Source: Siphonodentalium dalli
Lineage: Eukaryota > Mollusca > Scaphopoda > Gadilida > Siphonodentaliidae
Direction: 5' to 3'
Assembly: GCA_032622095.1 (NCBI GenBank)
Contig: CP136061.1
Span: 25,418,991 to 25,482,990, forward strand
Length of the DNA: 64,000 bases
The first letter of the stretch is position 1, and each line of letters opens with the position of its first letter. The notes beneath the pieces are model-generated. The model saw nothing but the letters and a program-made list of their open reading frames with translations, did not search any database and was not told the DNA's origin. Below are positions 1 to 12,429 of the stretch, piece after piece. Made by a program: the position numbers and the translations under genes.

Positions 1-737
1 TATTCCACTAGAGGTATACACTAATGTGTATTCAATGGCTGGGATTCCATTGAATACATGTGCCTCGCGTCAATGGGTGTGGAATAAAATATGAAAACAA
101 GATGGGGCCTGTGTGCAACGTCACGTGACGTGATTTCAACCAACCACATTTGCCTTTACACATTAATCAATAAGTATAAAAATAAACAATTGTGTTATAA
201 ATTGTATTCATAGGCATGTTGTCAAATTATGTTATGATTAGATTGTCAAAAAACATAAATTTAAATTTAAATAATTTATCTTCCGAAAATAAGGTATTTG
301 TCAATATATGCATGGTAGACTGCTCATAACTAATGCATGCGTTAATTTTGAGAGTATCATTACTTTTAATCAAAGTATTCAGTGGAGTAGCTATAAATAA
401 ATTAGTTCAGGCAAGTGATATATACAACAGATTAATTATTTTAATTGAAAACTAATGTGTGACACAATTATACTTACACAATGTTTATCGTACGTTTGTG
501 ATTTAGTGATGCTAGATGGATTCCTATTAATTATCAGATGTCACATATTATATTAATCGAGCTTCCGAATTTATAATTCAGAAATTATTCAGTCGCTATT
601 TCAACTTCGGCAGTAGTAACTAATATATTTAAAATGACACAGTCAAATGATACACACAAAATGAACTAGGTGTCATATTTCGTGTGGAATGTGCAAGGAT
701 TCAAGTCGTTAGACGATGCTTTAAAAAAATAAGTTGA
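1..737. other. AT-rich stretch, no gene seen
   Basis: No convincing exon, RNA gene or repeat was recognised. Open frames are short and lack family resemblance. Confidence 0.5.
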
Positions 738-1382
738 CCACCGCACACGCTACGATTAAAATCGTAAGTGGGGAAAATCGCAGGTGGAGAAAAGTGACTT
801 GCCCGCAGACGCTACGGTGCTGCGATGTATGCAGCTACGATTGTATCCACGTGATCGATCACATGATAGCAAAATGTGATATCACATTCTCCGCATTATG
901 CAATTATATACATATACATTGCATGTATCTCAATTATGAAAGTTCAAGTGAAATTGAATATGTTTTTATTTTGACATTTTTGTTCCTGTCAACTCCACAG
1001 CTGCCCCAATTTCAACAATTGCGGTAGCCCTCTTCTCCTTGTCTGCATAGCAGATGGCTGATATGTGGTATAGGCCTGCACTCCCTGTCGTGCCACATCT
1101 CCACCAATGTGGCCTCGTTTCTTGTAAGTCCAAGAAGTTTGTGACCTTTGCGCCATTTTTGAATGTTTTCTTTTCGGGTATTTACAACATGACCAGTGCG
1201 ACAATGATTATGTGAAAGCTACGATCGCGCGCGTTGCCAAGATCACGCCACGATTTTTCTGGTAAAAATCAAACAGTGCTTGACCGCTACGACTTGGCTA
1301 CGATATTGTCGTGAGCATGCGCATTGGATGCTCCACCTGCGATTTTCCCCACTTACGATTTTAATCGCAGCGTATGCGGTGG
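738..1382. mobile_element. Non-autonomous DNA transposon with ~52-bp TIRs
   Basis: The left end (738-789) and the reverse complement of the right end (1331-1382) match over about 52 bp with two differences. Both begin CCACCGCA and contain GATTAAAATCGTAAGTGGGG. The 645-bp interior has no transposase. Degenerate GCTACGAT motifs recur just inside the right end (about 1216-1305), suggesting subterminal repeats. I could not define a target-site duplication, so the superfamily is open. Confidence 0.8.
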
Positions 1383-2502
1383 CGTAAATAAATACTGGGA
1401 ATCAAGAGAAATAGATGAAAATACATTTGGTTTGGGACATTCGTTAAGCGGTTATGGACACTCATTTGATATATTTTGATACAAGTTTGGTTGCTTTTGA
1501 CCCTCATCTGATGGCATATAGGACTATTCGCTATAATTTACATTCGATTTAGATTTAGTTAAAATTTAAATCAATGAAAATATTTCATTATTTGATTTTC
1601 GTTCGCCAATGTTTTCGACGCCATTTTTTGGACGGACACGGAAGTGACAAATTCCGGTGTATAGCTCACTATTATCGGATTAGGACTTGACATCATTTAC
1701 GGTGGTGCAACTAGCCATCTAGTACGCCAAAAGTTTTGGTGCCTCTAAATGGAAACAATCTGCTAAAATGGGCACTAGTAGTTCATATCTGTGATCTAAT
1801 TAGTATTCAGTACACTGGCGTGTTCTACTCGCTTCTGTGCATTAAAATAATAATAAATTTGTTTTTGTTTTCGAAATTTGTGTTTTAAATCTATTTTAAT
1901 TTGAGGCACCATTTTGTCTGAAATTTTGGATTTTTTTGTGTATGATTTTGACAACATTAATAATTTGTTTTTAACGCATGTTTCTGCCATTTATAATACA
2001 AATGTAAATTTCAATGAACTTTATATTCCACAAGGAATGAATTATCTGACAATAAAACCATACATGTAAATATAACATGTAAATATTTTCGAAGAACTGT
2101 AGAAAATTTTCCCCAAAGCTGATTTAAAAAATGTTTTTCACCCGATTCTGCCAGATAAAATGACACAACACATTACCTATTATATATTTTCCATTGATGT
2201 AACCCTTATATGAGGCCCCCACCATGGGGGTGGGGGTGGGGTCCTCTTATATGAGAACTGTGAAATGCACGAGCTAGTGCACCATTGATTCTGGCTAAGA
2301 ACCATACAAAGCCTTCTAAAACGATATTCAGGTAAACTTGCCAGGTAAATTTGACCTTTCGTACGCGATTTTGCATATAGAACCCAACATGCTCTCGTAT
2401 TAAATGGTGTAATATTTTATCGCGACCAATTATTATGTCGGGAGTTGTATCTTTTATGAATTCAGTGCGTCTTTATGGGATAATTATGTAATGCTCAAAG
2501 AC
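1383..2502. other. Intergenic, no gene seen
   Basis: AT-rich sequence with a short G-run near 2223-2242. No coding signal or structured repeat was recognised. Confidence 0.5.
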
Positions 2503-2572
2503 AGGTAGTTCTAAAGGTAGTTCTAAAGGTAGTTCTAAAGGTAGTTCTAAAGGTAGTTCTAAAGGTAGTTCT
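2503..2572 (+). repeat. 12-bp tandem repeat, about 6 copies
   Basis: The unit AGGTAGTTCTAA repeats nearly perfectly for about 5.8 copies. Confidence 0.95.
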
Positions 2573-2699
2573 TGTATTTGGCGACCCATTTCGATACCGT
2601 GAAACATTCAAAACCGAATATTATTAGATATATTTTGGAGCGCAAACCGTCATGTGGCTTTAGCTCTTCCACAACGGGAGCGGTGCTGGTGCAGCATTA

Positions 2700-2850
2700 A
2701 ACATCTAGTCCCACAGGGAGCCTCGCATATGCAAGAGAATGAAATGAGTTGCACGGTCAATGTACATATTGTTAGGCTAATTTATTCTCGTATAATATAT
2801 GCGAAGCTCCCACAGGGAGCCTCGCATATACAAGACAGTACATCGGCACA
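2700..2850. repeat. Variant palindromes related to the shared MITE hairpin
   Basis: Two copies of CCCACAGGGAGCCTCGCATA lie at about 2710 and 2810. The second forms a hairpin with the preceding TATGCGAAGCTCCC. The CTCGCATATA tract followed by AAGAGAATG links them to the hairpin module inside the MITEs at 3335, 5449, 6646 and 24964, with a different loop. Confidence 0.6.
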
Positions 2851-2954
2851 GGGTTTTCACAAAATTCAAGGAAGCTCCAGTCATGGAAGGGTTAATCTGA
2901 ATATTGGTTACAAAATCAATCCACAGTTTATACTGTTGAAAATATTTTAAACGA

Positions 2955-3338
2955 ATGTGCATATCGATGAGACATGCCCAACGCCCACCAACCCGGTACC
3001 ACGCCCTGGATATTTTGCTCGTGGTGGTAGAAAATTATCTACAAACACAATGCGCCATCAATAACATAACGTACGGTATGCCGAATATAGTTCGCGCCCT
3101 CACATATCAGTATCCATTCTGCAACCACCATGAGTGTGTTAACCAGATGTGGAAAAACATAATTGGTACAGACAGCAGGGTGTGCCACAAAAAAACTTTA
3201 CGAATGGCCACAGACTGTTACGACCAAGCGACAGCAATAACGTACGACAAATATACGTGCAACGGGGCGACCCGCCAAGTAACAACCTACCCCAGTGATA
3301 GCAACCACATTGTATCAAGGGATATCGACAATTTTTAA
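2955..3338 (+). other. Unassigned 127-codon open frame
   Basis: An ATG-started frame of 127 codons with eight cysteines, ending where the MITE at 3335 begins. I recognise no domain. There is no obvious signal peptide or clear splice site, and in this AT-rich sequence it may be chance. It could be a relic exon disrupted by the MITE. Confidence 0.15.
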
Positions 3339-3733
3339 CCCTTTACCCAACAAAACGGCCAAAACCGGCCAAATAAAGCTTCAACAGCCTAAAATATCTT
3401 CGGTCTGTCTCAATAAAACCATACAAATATGGATATCATTGGAACCGGCTCATTGACCACATTGTGATAGTTACAGTTATGCCCTGTGCCAATGCATTCT
3501 CTTATATATGCGAGTCGACCATAGGTCGCCTCGCATATATAAGAGAATGCATTGGCCTAAAACAATCTTTTTTTAACACTTTTTACCATTTTTTCTTACA
3601 TTCTTTAACAATTTTATAATTTTTAATGTGTTAAGCCAATGCATTCTCTTATATATGCGAGGCGACCTATGGTCGACTCGCATATATAAGAGAATGCATT
3701 GGCACAGGGCCCTTCTGTTGGGTAAAGGGTTAA
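3335..3733. mobile_element. piggyBac-like MITE, copy 1
   Basis: The ends are TTAACCCTTTACCCAACA and its inverse, with TTAA on each side. That is the target duplication and CCCT-type terminus typical of piggyBac-like elements. Inside are two hairpins, each with about 30-bp arms starting CCAATGCATTCTC around a loop with TCGACCATAGGTCG. An AT-rich centre separates them. There is no transposase, so movement would depend on an enzyme supplied elsewhere. Confidence 0.88.
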
Positions 3734-5416
3734 AGTTACTAGCGATCCCACCCATCTTAGTGAACTCATGTCCATGACAATGCATATTAGGTTCGAAATA
3801 CAGATGATTCGTTCGCAAAAGAATAATAAATGGTACAAGTATAAATTTAATATGTTTTTGTGCTACAGTAAAACCTCTCTAAACCGGACGATTTATATAA
3901 TAAATCCCCCCCCCCTGAATGCGTAATCCACTGCCTGACCAACCAAGTGCATTCGTACTAAGAATTACTGTAACCCGAAAAGTCTGCATTCCGAATACGG
4001 AACTGGCTTTTGAATCCGCAAGCGACTGAACACTTGTATTTTAACAAATCGCCCTCTCACCTTGGTGTTATCCATGCTGCAGCCACCATGTGCTCACTAG
4101 ATGTAACCGGGAGACGTAAGGATACTGTCCATGCGCCTCAGCTCTTTTATGTGGGAAGGATGCGCGTGCACATCTACTTATCCGACTTATAGTCTCAAAT
4201 GACTATGTACAAGAGCGGGACCGGTGTTAGAGCCGTATACGTAAATACGAACCCTCCATAAATACGAGACCATGTGCGTTTTTATCGTATAACGCTATGC
4301 AAAGCTGGGGATTACAAATATATCGGCTAATATCTGGAAGATGTTTTACCTGACGCGGTTTGACCCATTGCCTGGGAATTTCCAGTATATATTTACTTCG
4401 CGGGAGCTTCAGGGTTACCCATATACACTTGGTATCGTGACTCTATGTGAGTTATATAAAGGTTATCCTAATATGCCATAACAGACGGATAACGAATGGT
4501 CCAACGTTCGTGTAACGTATTATACGACATGGACATTTCGACGAGAGTGACTTAAATGCAAACCTGGCACATATTTCTTTGTTACATATTCTGCTTACAT
4601 TATTGAGATTAATGGAAGAATTACATCATTCCCTGACACAAGGAGGCAATGTGGCGACATGGAACGAGGATTGTATTATGATATACGAATATACATCGGG
4701 AACATATATTATTATAGCATGTGGGTTTTTAGCAACCATTGCAATCGAGAGAATTGGACTGTACTAGAAAATATTGTGATGTATGTTCGGATGATTCTTG
4801 AGAAGCCTACATTTTCTTACCTGCATGACACAAATGTAATGCGGGGATCACGCTTTCGGTGGCCAAATTGGACAATGACCTTTTTTTTCCTATATAATAA
4901 TATTCCGACTCTGATCTCGTCAGGCCACGATACTTTTGTTTTTTAGTTTTGTCCATAGCTTATGTGGCATTATAGTAAATAATCGTTTATTTATTATATA
5001 AAACATAAATGTTGACTGATAATATAGTTGTATTCTTCAAACAAAAGAGACCAAAGGCGTTGGGTTCATTTAACAATTCTTACACTAGTAGTTTTCATCC
5101 ATGAACCGGTATCAGTCGAAACAATGTAGGTTTAAACAAATCTCTCTATGTTGCTGCCTGTGATATTCTGATATGTCTCGTTTAAATTTGGAACGTGGTA
5201 AAACAGAGAAGATATGGTATGGGAGGTTTTCGAAGAAGAATGGTCTAGATTTTGTTCCACCTAATGTGTCAGTCTGTCGAGTTACCATTGTAGGGTTGTG
5301 TTATATGCGATAAGTGTCTTGAAATGAGAGTGGTAGTTGGTCGCAGAACCAATCGTTCAGGAACTGATACGCGCGTAATTTATAAATATGGTGAACTTTA
5401 ATTATTTATTTTGTTT
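3734..5416. other. Intergenic, no gene seen
   Basis: Contains a C-run at about 3907-3916 and several short open frames (4010-4192, 4579-4946) without recognisable domains. Confidence 0.5.
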
Positions 5417-6249
5417 TGAAAGACATATTATGGACTTGTTCGGGTGGGTTAACCCTTTACCCAACAGCACGGCCCTGTGCTAATGCATTCTCTTATATAT
5501 GCGAGTCGACCATAGCTCGCCTCGCATATATAAGAGAATGCATTGGCTTAACACATTAAAAATGATAAAATTGTCAAAGAATATAGAAAAATATTAGAAA
5601 AATTGTTAAAAAATGTAAGAAAAAATTATAAAATTGTTAAAGAATGTAAGAAAAAATGGTAAAAAGTGTTAAAAAAAGATTTTGTTTAGGCCAATGCATT
5701 CTCTTATATATGCGAGGCAACCTATGGTCGACTCGGATATATAACAGAATGCATTGGCACAGGGCATAACTGTAACCATCACAATGTGGTCAATGAACCG
5801 GTTCCAATGATACCCATATTTGTATGGTGTTATTGAGACATACCGAAGATATGTTAGGCTGTTGAAGCTTTATTTGGGCGTTTTTTGCCGTTTTGTTGGG
5901 TAAAGGGTTAAACTGTTAAGTTAGTATTCAGGCACCATGCCAAACGGAGGAATGTGGCATTCTACTACATCGTTGAAAATCTCTAGCAAGTCGACCGTAC
6001 CACTCCTTAGAAAACATCATCTGAACTACGCTCAATTGTAAATATTTACTTCTAGATTCGGGACGCAACTGTCGGCGATAAAGTAACAAAAACGATTTCG
6101 CCATCGAGAGACACCGAATTTAATTAATATACAATAATGACGGTGAGTGTTGTCAGTTTGGATTAATATTTGTAAAAATAACTACGTTAAGCAAGATTAT
6201 CCTCCATTTCTATTTGATCGCCCTACCGGAGTGTTTCACATCACTTTAA
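5417..6249 (+). mobile_element. TTAA-flanked repeat family C, copy a (split)
   Basis: The ends read AAGACATATTATGG and GTGTTTCACATCACT, followed by TTAA on the right; the left flank is a degenerate TGAA. The same roughly 365-bp sequence recurs at 22820, 35641, 41242 and 46196. This copy is interrupted by a piggyBac-like MITE at 5449-5911. No coding capacity is seen. Confidence 0.8.
5449..5911. mobile_element. piggyBac-like MITE, copy 2, nested in family C
   Basis: Same TTAA-flanked termini as the copy at 3335, in the opposite orientation. It is 463 bp, longer than the 399-400 bp of its relatives, because the AT-rich centre has reiterated a unit of about 33 bp (AAATTGTTAAAGAATGTAAG-like). Confidence 0.88.
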
Positions 6250-6380
6250 AGTGGATCCGTATTACTGTTATATCTGTTATTATGTATAACGCGAATTGGC
6301 CTTTTCTGCAATACTATTAATTTACTGAACGTATTCGAGTTTCCCCCAATGACTATGCCATATATTAAGAAACTATGAAT

Positions 6381-7700
6381 TAGAATGTAATACAACTATC
6401 GTAAATTCCTTTCTAGTAGAATATGTTTAACTCTGTTAATTGCATATAGAACTCTAGCCATTCTTGTTGCAAATGCAGCTGTGTGGTTATTGAAGGAAAA
6501 GTTTCCGTCTAGATGAATACCTAGGAATTTGAAGGACATTTCTTTGCAGTTGTTTCCTATTCTTTCAATTATTTGACCATTTATCTGTAGAGTATGTACG
6601 TGCATTTATTGTTTGCGCCTGTCGGTTGGAATACAATATATTTGGTTAACCCTTTACCCAACAAACCGGCCAAAACCGGCCAAATAAAGCTTCAACAGCC
6701 CAAAATATATTCGGTCTGTCTCAATAGAACCATACAAATATGGATATCATTGGAATCGGCTCATTGACCACATTGTGATAGTTACAGTTATGCCCTGTGC
6801 CAATGCATTCTCTTATATATGCGAGTCGACCATAGGTCGCCTCGCATATATAAGAGAATGCATTGGCCTAAAATAAATCTTTTTTTAACACTTTTTATCA
6901 TTTTTTCTTACATTCTGTAACAATTTTATAATTTTTAATGTGTTAAGCCAATGCATTCTCTTATATATGCGAGGCGACCTATGGTCGACTCGCATATATA
7001 AGAGAATGCATTGGCACAGGGCCGTTCTGTTGGGTAAAGGGTTAATGACAGTTTGTTTGCCTTGCACCGTTTGTTGAGTAATTCAAGTTGAGTATTTGTG
7101 AGCTTAAAAGTGTATCTAGATACAGTGGTATAATCTGAAATGATAGAAGGGATAGTAATGTACTCTGGTGCATGCCTTTCACATGGATAAGAAATAGTAA
7201 CGGGCCTAAGAAAATCCCTGTGGGGCACCAGTTATCGAAGTTTCACCTCAGACAACCGTTCACATCTACATATTGCGTTCTATCCTTTAAATAACTCTCG
7301 AACCAATGTTTTATATTGCATCGGAGTCCATCAAATTCAAGTTTAGTTATTAGTATATCGTGATTTATTGCATCGAATGCTTTTGGAAAGTCAATAAAAG
7401 TTGATAGTGTATACTCTTCTGATTTCTTGTCATTATTAATCACAATGTCGATAAGTCGGATTATAGTGTGGACTGTGGAATGACATTTGCGGAAGCCATA
7501 TTGTTCTTTATGTAACTTATCATGGAAAAATTCCAATAATAATACATACCACTTTTTCCGGGAGTTTTTAAATGTGGGGAGGATACAAATTGGACGATAA
7601 TTTTGATTCATATTACTTTCATTGAATTTCAACAGAATGATGACTCTAGCTCTCATCTCCTCTGGTACAATGCCTGCCTCTAATGACTTATTTATTATAT
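6381..7700 (-). pseudogene. CR1/Jockey-type LINE reverse transcriptase remnant
   Basis: Read on the minus strand, 7656-7243 carries NYRPICILP, YGFRKCHST and motif A as FIDFPKAFDAINHDIL, followed by a YLKDRTQYVDVNG segment. These are hallmarks of the non-LTR reverse transcriptase family. Downstream the frame shifts. The GPLLF and catalytic A/Y-A-D-D regions are scrambled: the DD motif reads SDYT. The frame then continues through ANKLSL. A MITE lies at 6646-7045, and the thumb region resumes at 6605-6396 with FLGIHLDGNFSF and YAINRVKHIL. Endonuclease and 3' regions are absent. It is a dead fragment. Confidence 0.9.
6646..7045. mobile_element. piggyBac-like MITE, copy 3, inside LINE RT
   Basis: 400 bp with TTAA on both sides, nearly identical to the copy at 3335. 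It sits in the RT remnant on the opposite strand. Removing the element and one TTAA brings the flanking RT codons into one open frame, which independently supports the TTAA target duplication. Confidence 0.92.
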
Positions 7701-8645
7701 GACATAGTTATTGAAATTTCATCAATGTTTTTTCAATGGGGCTGCTTGTTATCTTTACTTCGTTTATTCTTCATTTTGTTAACAATATAACTAAATATAT
7801 ATGGTGGGCCGCATGCACATACCTCCAATTGAAGGCCAAGGTAGCTTGAAAAATACATGGGCACAAACTATGATAAGAGGGTCTTGTGAGAGGGCACTAC
7901 CATTTTCTTTTGCTTCATATGTCCGTTAGCAGTTTATGACATTTCACCAGATGGTCAACAATACCCGCTGCCAGCTGAATGTTAAAGTATGAGATCCTAG
8001 ATAAGAAAATTCTTAATGACTTCACCCATTTTTTAGTTGTGGCACACTATATACGAGCAGATTGTTCTTCCGAGCACGTATAAGAAGTTTAATCAGATCA
8101 GCTGATACAGTTTCAATTTTAGAATTGATTATATACACTGGGAATTACATGACTCTATATCTTCAATTTTCTCCCATCTTGTTGACATTTGACTGGCCCG
8201 AAACATGGTCATCACTGATCTTGGTCATTGACGATTTCATTTGTTCTACTTCTACTTTGAAGCCTTGTATGACATCTAATTTTTCTGGAAGTTATTTATT
8301 TATTATAGTTGGGTTCATAGATTGCATACAGACAAGAACCTATTTCACATTGCATATTTAAACTGGATTGTATCATTAGGGTGGTACTGTCACCTGTTGT
8401 CGTAATAGTTGCTGACGCACATGCGCATATTGAGATGAAAATAGGAGAGCTATTCAAACTTCAGTAAATTCCATAAGGACAGATCATTACTAATAAATTA
8501 ATTCTTCATTTAAACATTTTACTTGTAATCTTCATCCTTGGGATAACAAGTGTGTAGGGTGTCGCTGGTCCATAAATTGAGAAAATAGCAGTTGTTGTTT
8601 GATGAAATTTTAAGTGAACTGTAACACTATCTCATAACAGCTGTT
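7701..8645 (-). other. Possible upstream LINE relic, otherwise featureless
   Basis: On the minus strand around 8320-8150 there is a short lysine/glutamate-rich stretch resembling the coiled-coil of a LINE ORF1. With the adjacent minus-strand RT this could be the degraded 5' part of the same element. The evidence is weak. Confidence 0.25.
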
Positions 8646-8937
8646 CAGCCGTGAGTATGTTAAAGAAAATGTTTGGTATAAGTCCAGGAACCATTATCTC
8701 ACCTTAATAACATGTCCGAAAGGAGATTGTATTTTATTTGTAAATTGACTGATTTTCTTTTACTCAGCCGTGAGTATGTTAAAGACAATTTGTAAATGGA
8801 CTGATTTTCTTTTACTCAGCCGTGAGTATGTTAAAGAAAATGTTTGGTATAAGTCCAGGAACCATTATCTCACCTTAATAACATGTCCGAAAGGAGATTG
8901 TATTTTATTTGTAAATTGACTGATTTTCTTTTACTCA
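8646..8937 (+). repeat. Three-copy direct repeat, middle copy deleted
   Basis: CAGCCGTGAGTATGTTAAAG begins copies at about 8646, 8766 and 8817. Copies 1 and 3 share about 119 bp almost perfectly. The middle copy keeps only about 51 bp, losing the internal block. Confidence 0.9.
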
Positions 8938-9059
8938 TTGTTCTATAGCACGTGCGTGGTATTATACTAACTGTGGACAATGACTGATGACATTATGCAG
9001 AATCAGTTTGTCTTGGCGTGTGGCGTTCTTAATCACCCCATATCAAGACGTTCGTCCTT

Positions 9060-9290
9060 TTCTCCTAGTTGACCAATCAGAATGAAACACGTTACGAAAA
9101 TGGATTCATTGTCTGTATAGTCCCCGTTTTTAGAAAAAACATTCTCTTCCACCCAGACTTCCAGAGACGGTGTAACGAATATAGCTCTGTGATTGTCGTG
9201 TACATGTTTACTTGTATTGAATAAATGTCACCATTTCTATGAGTTCTTATTTAGAGAAAAGGAAACCTGGGAGTGATATACACTCGAGTT
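9060..9290 (+). repeat. LTR-like sequence, copy 1
   Basis: Homologous to 11975-12205: both contain a CCCAGACTT block, a TATAGCTC motif, TTACTTGTATTGAATAAA (polyadenylation signal), then AGTTCTTA and GAAAAGGAAAC. A TATA-like motif followed by AATAAA is LTR-like. TTGGTGCAGTGATC at about 9290 resembles a Gypsy-type primer-binding site. No gag or pol was found between the copies. Confidence 0.4.
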
Positions 9291-11974
9291 GGTGCAGTGA
9301 TCAAGACACTAAATGAGAGACAATTTGCGTATTGTCTGGTCCACACACGCTCATATATATTATGTCGCGTTGTTTGGTTTTAAAGAGTTCCGTCGATTTT
9401 CCATGGTTTAGACATGTTGAGGGAGTAAAGTTTTGACAACTAATGAAATAATTGTTGTGCCGATTTGTCATAATTGCTCTTGCTTCGGGAGTAATGCTGA
9501 TAAACTATATCTGGTCAAATGTTTTGCCTAGATGTTTCCGAGAAATTATTGCTTACTTTATGGTATTTGCTTAGCTTTGAAGTAATCTGTTTAGACTTAA
9601 CGGAAGTGGTTCAATATATAATGTTTAGTTATTCTCATTGAGAAGAAAGTTAAAACAACTTGTCAAAATACCACTGTATCAATGCAAGTTGAAATAAGGA
9701 TTGGTTTTTCAAGGTCTTCATATTCCTTTGTTATAAGATTAAATAATGTTATGTTTAACATTTCGACCATCGGTGCATGTATTATTTATTTGTTACATGT
9801 ACCGTCAATGATTATGATTAAAGAACAGTCGGTCATAATCAAAGTATATTGATTTGTTAGATAAAGATTCTAACAGGTTATCGGGAAATTCTTGGTGTAA
9901 GTTCAGTGTGAATAGTTTAATTACCAATCTAACCAGGTGCAATTGGTACATAATTAATGCGATACAATTATTGGCGATCTTTAAATGGTAAAAAAGGAAA
10001 TGGAAAATATTTGATGTTACGAAAATGAGTCCCAGTTAATTTTGAAATTATGCGTTATGCAGATGTCTAAACAAATCTCACAGCAAGTAATCTGTTGATT
10101 AGTAGTATTGATTTCAACAATACGTGTGTTAATCAAAAGTTGTTTAATGAGTACGAAGTTAGTTGGTCTGCTTATTATCATTTAAGCTGTTACATATGCC
10201 TTGTTTTCAAACAAGTTTGATTTAGTTACAATTATCCACAGTAAGAAACAAAATTGTCAGAGTTACGGTTATGTACATACCATTTCGACAGTGTTAATAG
10301 AAACATATTATGGTATATAGTATATGGGTTTGTCGAACAAATGTAGGCTGGTTTATGACACATAAGTTTTTGTTAGTGGGTTTGGTTTTAGAAACAGTTT
10401 TAAGTGTTTCAAAAATATTTAAAAAAAATCCTTTGTGGTCTCTGTAGTTTAGTTCTGAGCAAGTTGAAGTCGTTTACGAATAGCATTACAAGACTTTTGG
10501 TGGAGTATGTCCAAGAGTTTTCACAAATTGTTTTGAATATGTATATCACCGGGGGGGGGTCGGAACAAAAATTCAGGAACGTATGGCATTTTTTACCCTT
10601 TCGATCATTTTTTTTACACCCACCCCCCCTTTTAACACTAAAACAGATTTGCGGGGGGAAATTCACTGTAAACAGCTGTATATGAATTTCTGTGGATACT
10701 ATTTTATCATGGATGTTAACATGGACATGTAAATAGGAATGAGTCATTTTGAGGTCATTCGGCCAAAAAAACATGGCTGCCAGCGGCCATCTTGGATTTC
10801 AAAATTTGCAACAAAATACAACACGATAACTGCCTGCAGTCAGTTTACCAGTTAGAATTACATTATTGCTCTCATTCAAAGTTATTTTGAAGCCCAACTC
10901 ATTGCCAAAACACTAAAAAAACAAGCAGGAATTCTTTTTTTCAGTTGCGAAAATTGCTTGTTGGTGTTGACCACCCACCCACCCCGGCATATTTTTTCAC
11001 CCCCCCCCCCCCCCCCCCCTGATATCACTGGAAAAATTCTTTTTCGTAGTTTGTTTTAGGCAAGTTATAAATGGTATCACATATATGCCGTTTATACTTT
11101 ATGGCTGTTTTAGGATGTTGTGGAATTAATCAGCATGATTAGTGTGTTCATGTTTTGAATAAATTGTGGTTTGGAAATTGTATGCAGTTTGTCGGTCAGT
11201 AAATTGAACTTAGTGTCACAGTGCTCTGATAATCCATTGGAATAAAAGTAGTTATTTCCGACAGTTTGATTTAAGAGACTGCTTGCGCCCAGAGATAATT
11301 ATACATGTTTAGTAATTATCGATTCAAAAGGTCAATAAATATTCAGTTCTTAAAAACATAAATGTAATGTAAAAACAAGCTAAGTATATTTAATGTTAAC
11401 ATCATGCAGATTTTGTAACTAACCTCTCGAAAACCAATTCACCACATTTTATGCAACCATGTAAATTGATAGGCAAAGTTATATGTATACAGTACCTATA
11501 TATGACTTTAGCTGAAACAGTGAAAGTTGAATGCTTATTGTTCTAAGTTCTTAGTTGGAGGGCGATGAATTCAGGCGCAATGCATCAAACAATAATAAAT
11601 TCAAAAATAATTTAAAAAAAACTTTTTTTAACAAAATAGTCACTTTAATGAGATAAATACAACACAACACTAATCTCATAATCATATACGGGATTGCACT
11701 CTGATATAAGATGTCTCGAGTCATAAATTATATTATAATGAGAAGTCATTTTCTCATGTAGGACTATTCATTACAATATGGCTGTTCATTATCCCGAAAC
11801 ACGTGAAAGGATACAGAGTCTGTTGTGAAATTAAAGTGGTACTTGAATTGCTTCAAGCTTGCTTAATTATCTCTATTTCACTGACAGTACTTTGTGTCCA
11901 AAACTGTATTCATCTGTTATTGAAAAAGTCCACGTATGTGTTTATTGAAATTGAATCTGGTAATTGAGTTTTCA
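9291..11974. other. Non-coding, homopolymer-rich
   Basis: No protein domain seen. G- and C-runs occur at about 10550-10560, 10619-10630 and 10998-11022. A fragment with CATGGCTGCCAGCGGCCATC at about 10773 belongs to the GGCCATCTTGG-type repeat that recurs from 25 to 34 kb. Confidence 0.5.
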
Positions 11975-12205
11975 TTTGACCAATCGGTACGACTGAACGT
12001 TGAGACAAAGTAAAACGGTTTAGAGTAATTCCAGATTCCCAACAGATATATTCATTCTTTCTCGCCCAGACTTGTAGCGAAGTTGTAACGTATATATAGC
12101 TCCATGACTGTGCGTGTGCATGTTCACTTGTATTGAATAAATTTTATCAAGACTAAGAGTTCTTACTTAGTGAAAAGGAAACATGGGATTGCTATAGAAC
12201 ATACC
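11975..12205 (+). repeat. LTR-like sequence, copy 2
   Basis: Diverged direct copy of 9060-9290, same orientation, 2.9 kb away. TATATATAGCTCC at about 12092 is followed by AATAAA. If the pair were LTRs, the interior has decayed beyond recognition. A dispersed single repeat is equally possible. Confidence 0.4.
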
Positions 12206-12429
12206 ACAAGGGAAGCAAATATATATATGATAGATATTGCCAAGAATGACAAATATCATTTTCAGGCCAGCTTGAACTCTGCCAATATTCAAAGAACACA
12301 TGCTACCAATTCAAGCCTGTGTCGACTATGACATTGCTGTAATAAGGTTGAGTGTCTCTACTATATTTTGTATTGGGACCGTACCAGGTATATCTGGTTT
12401 TATTTGGATTACATTGTCTCCATATATCA

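Noticed and set aside
3573-3838. Frames reading LCQCILLYMRVDHRSPRIYKRM, recurring at 6885, 20123, 44333 and 44566
   Set aside because: They are translations of the MITE hairpin module.
10404-10774. Opposing frames around G- and C-runs
   Set aside because: Overlap each other on both strands and contain homopolymers. No domain.
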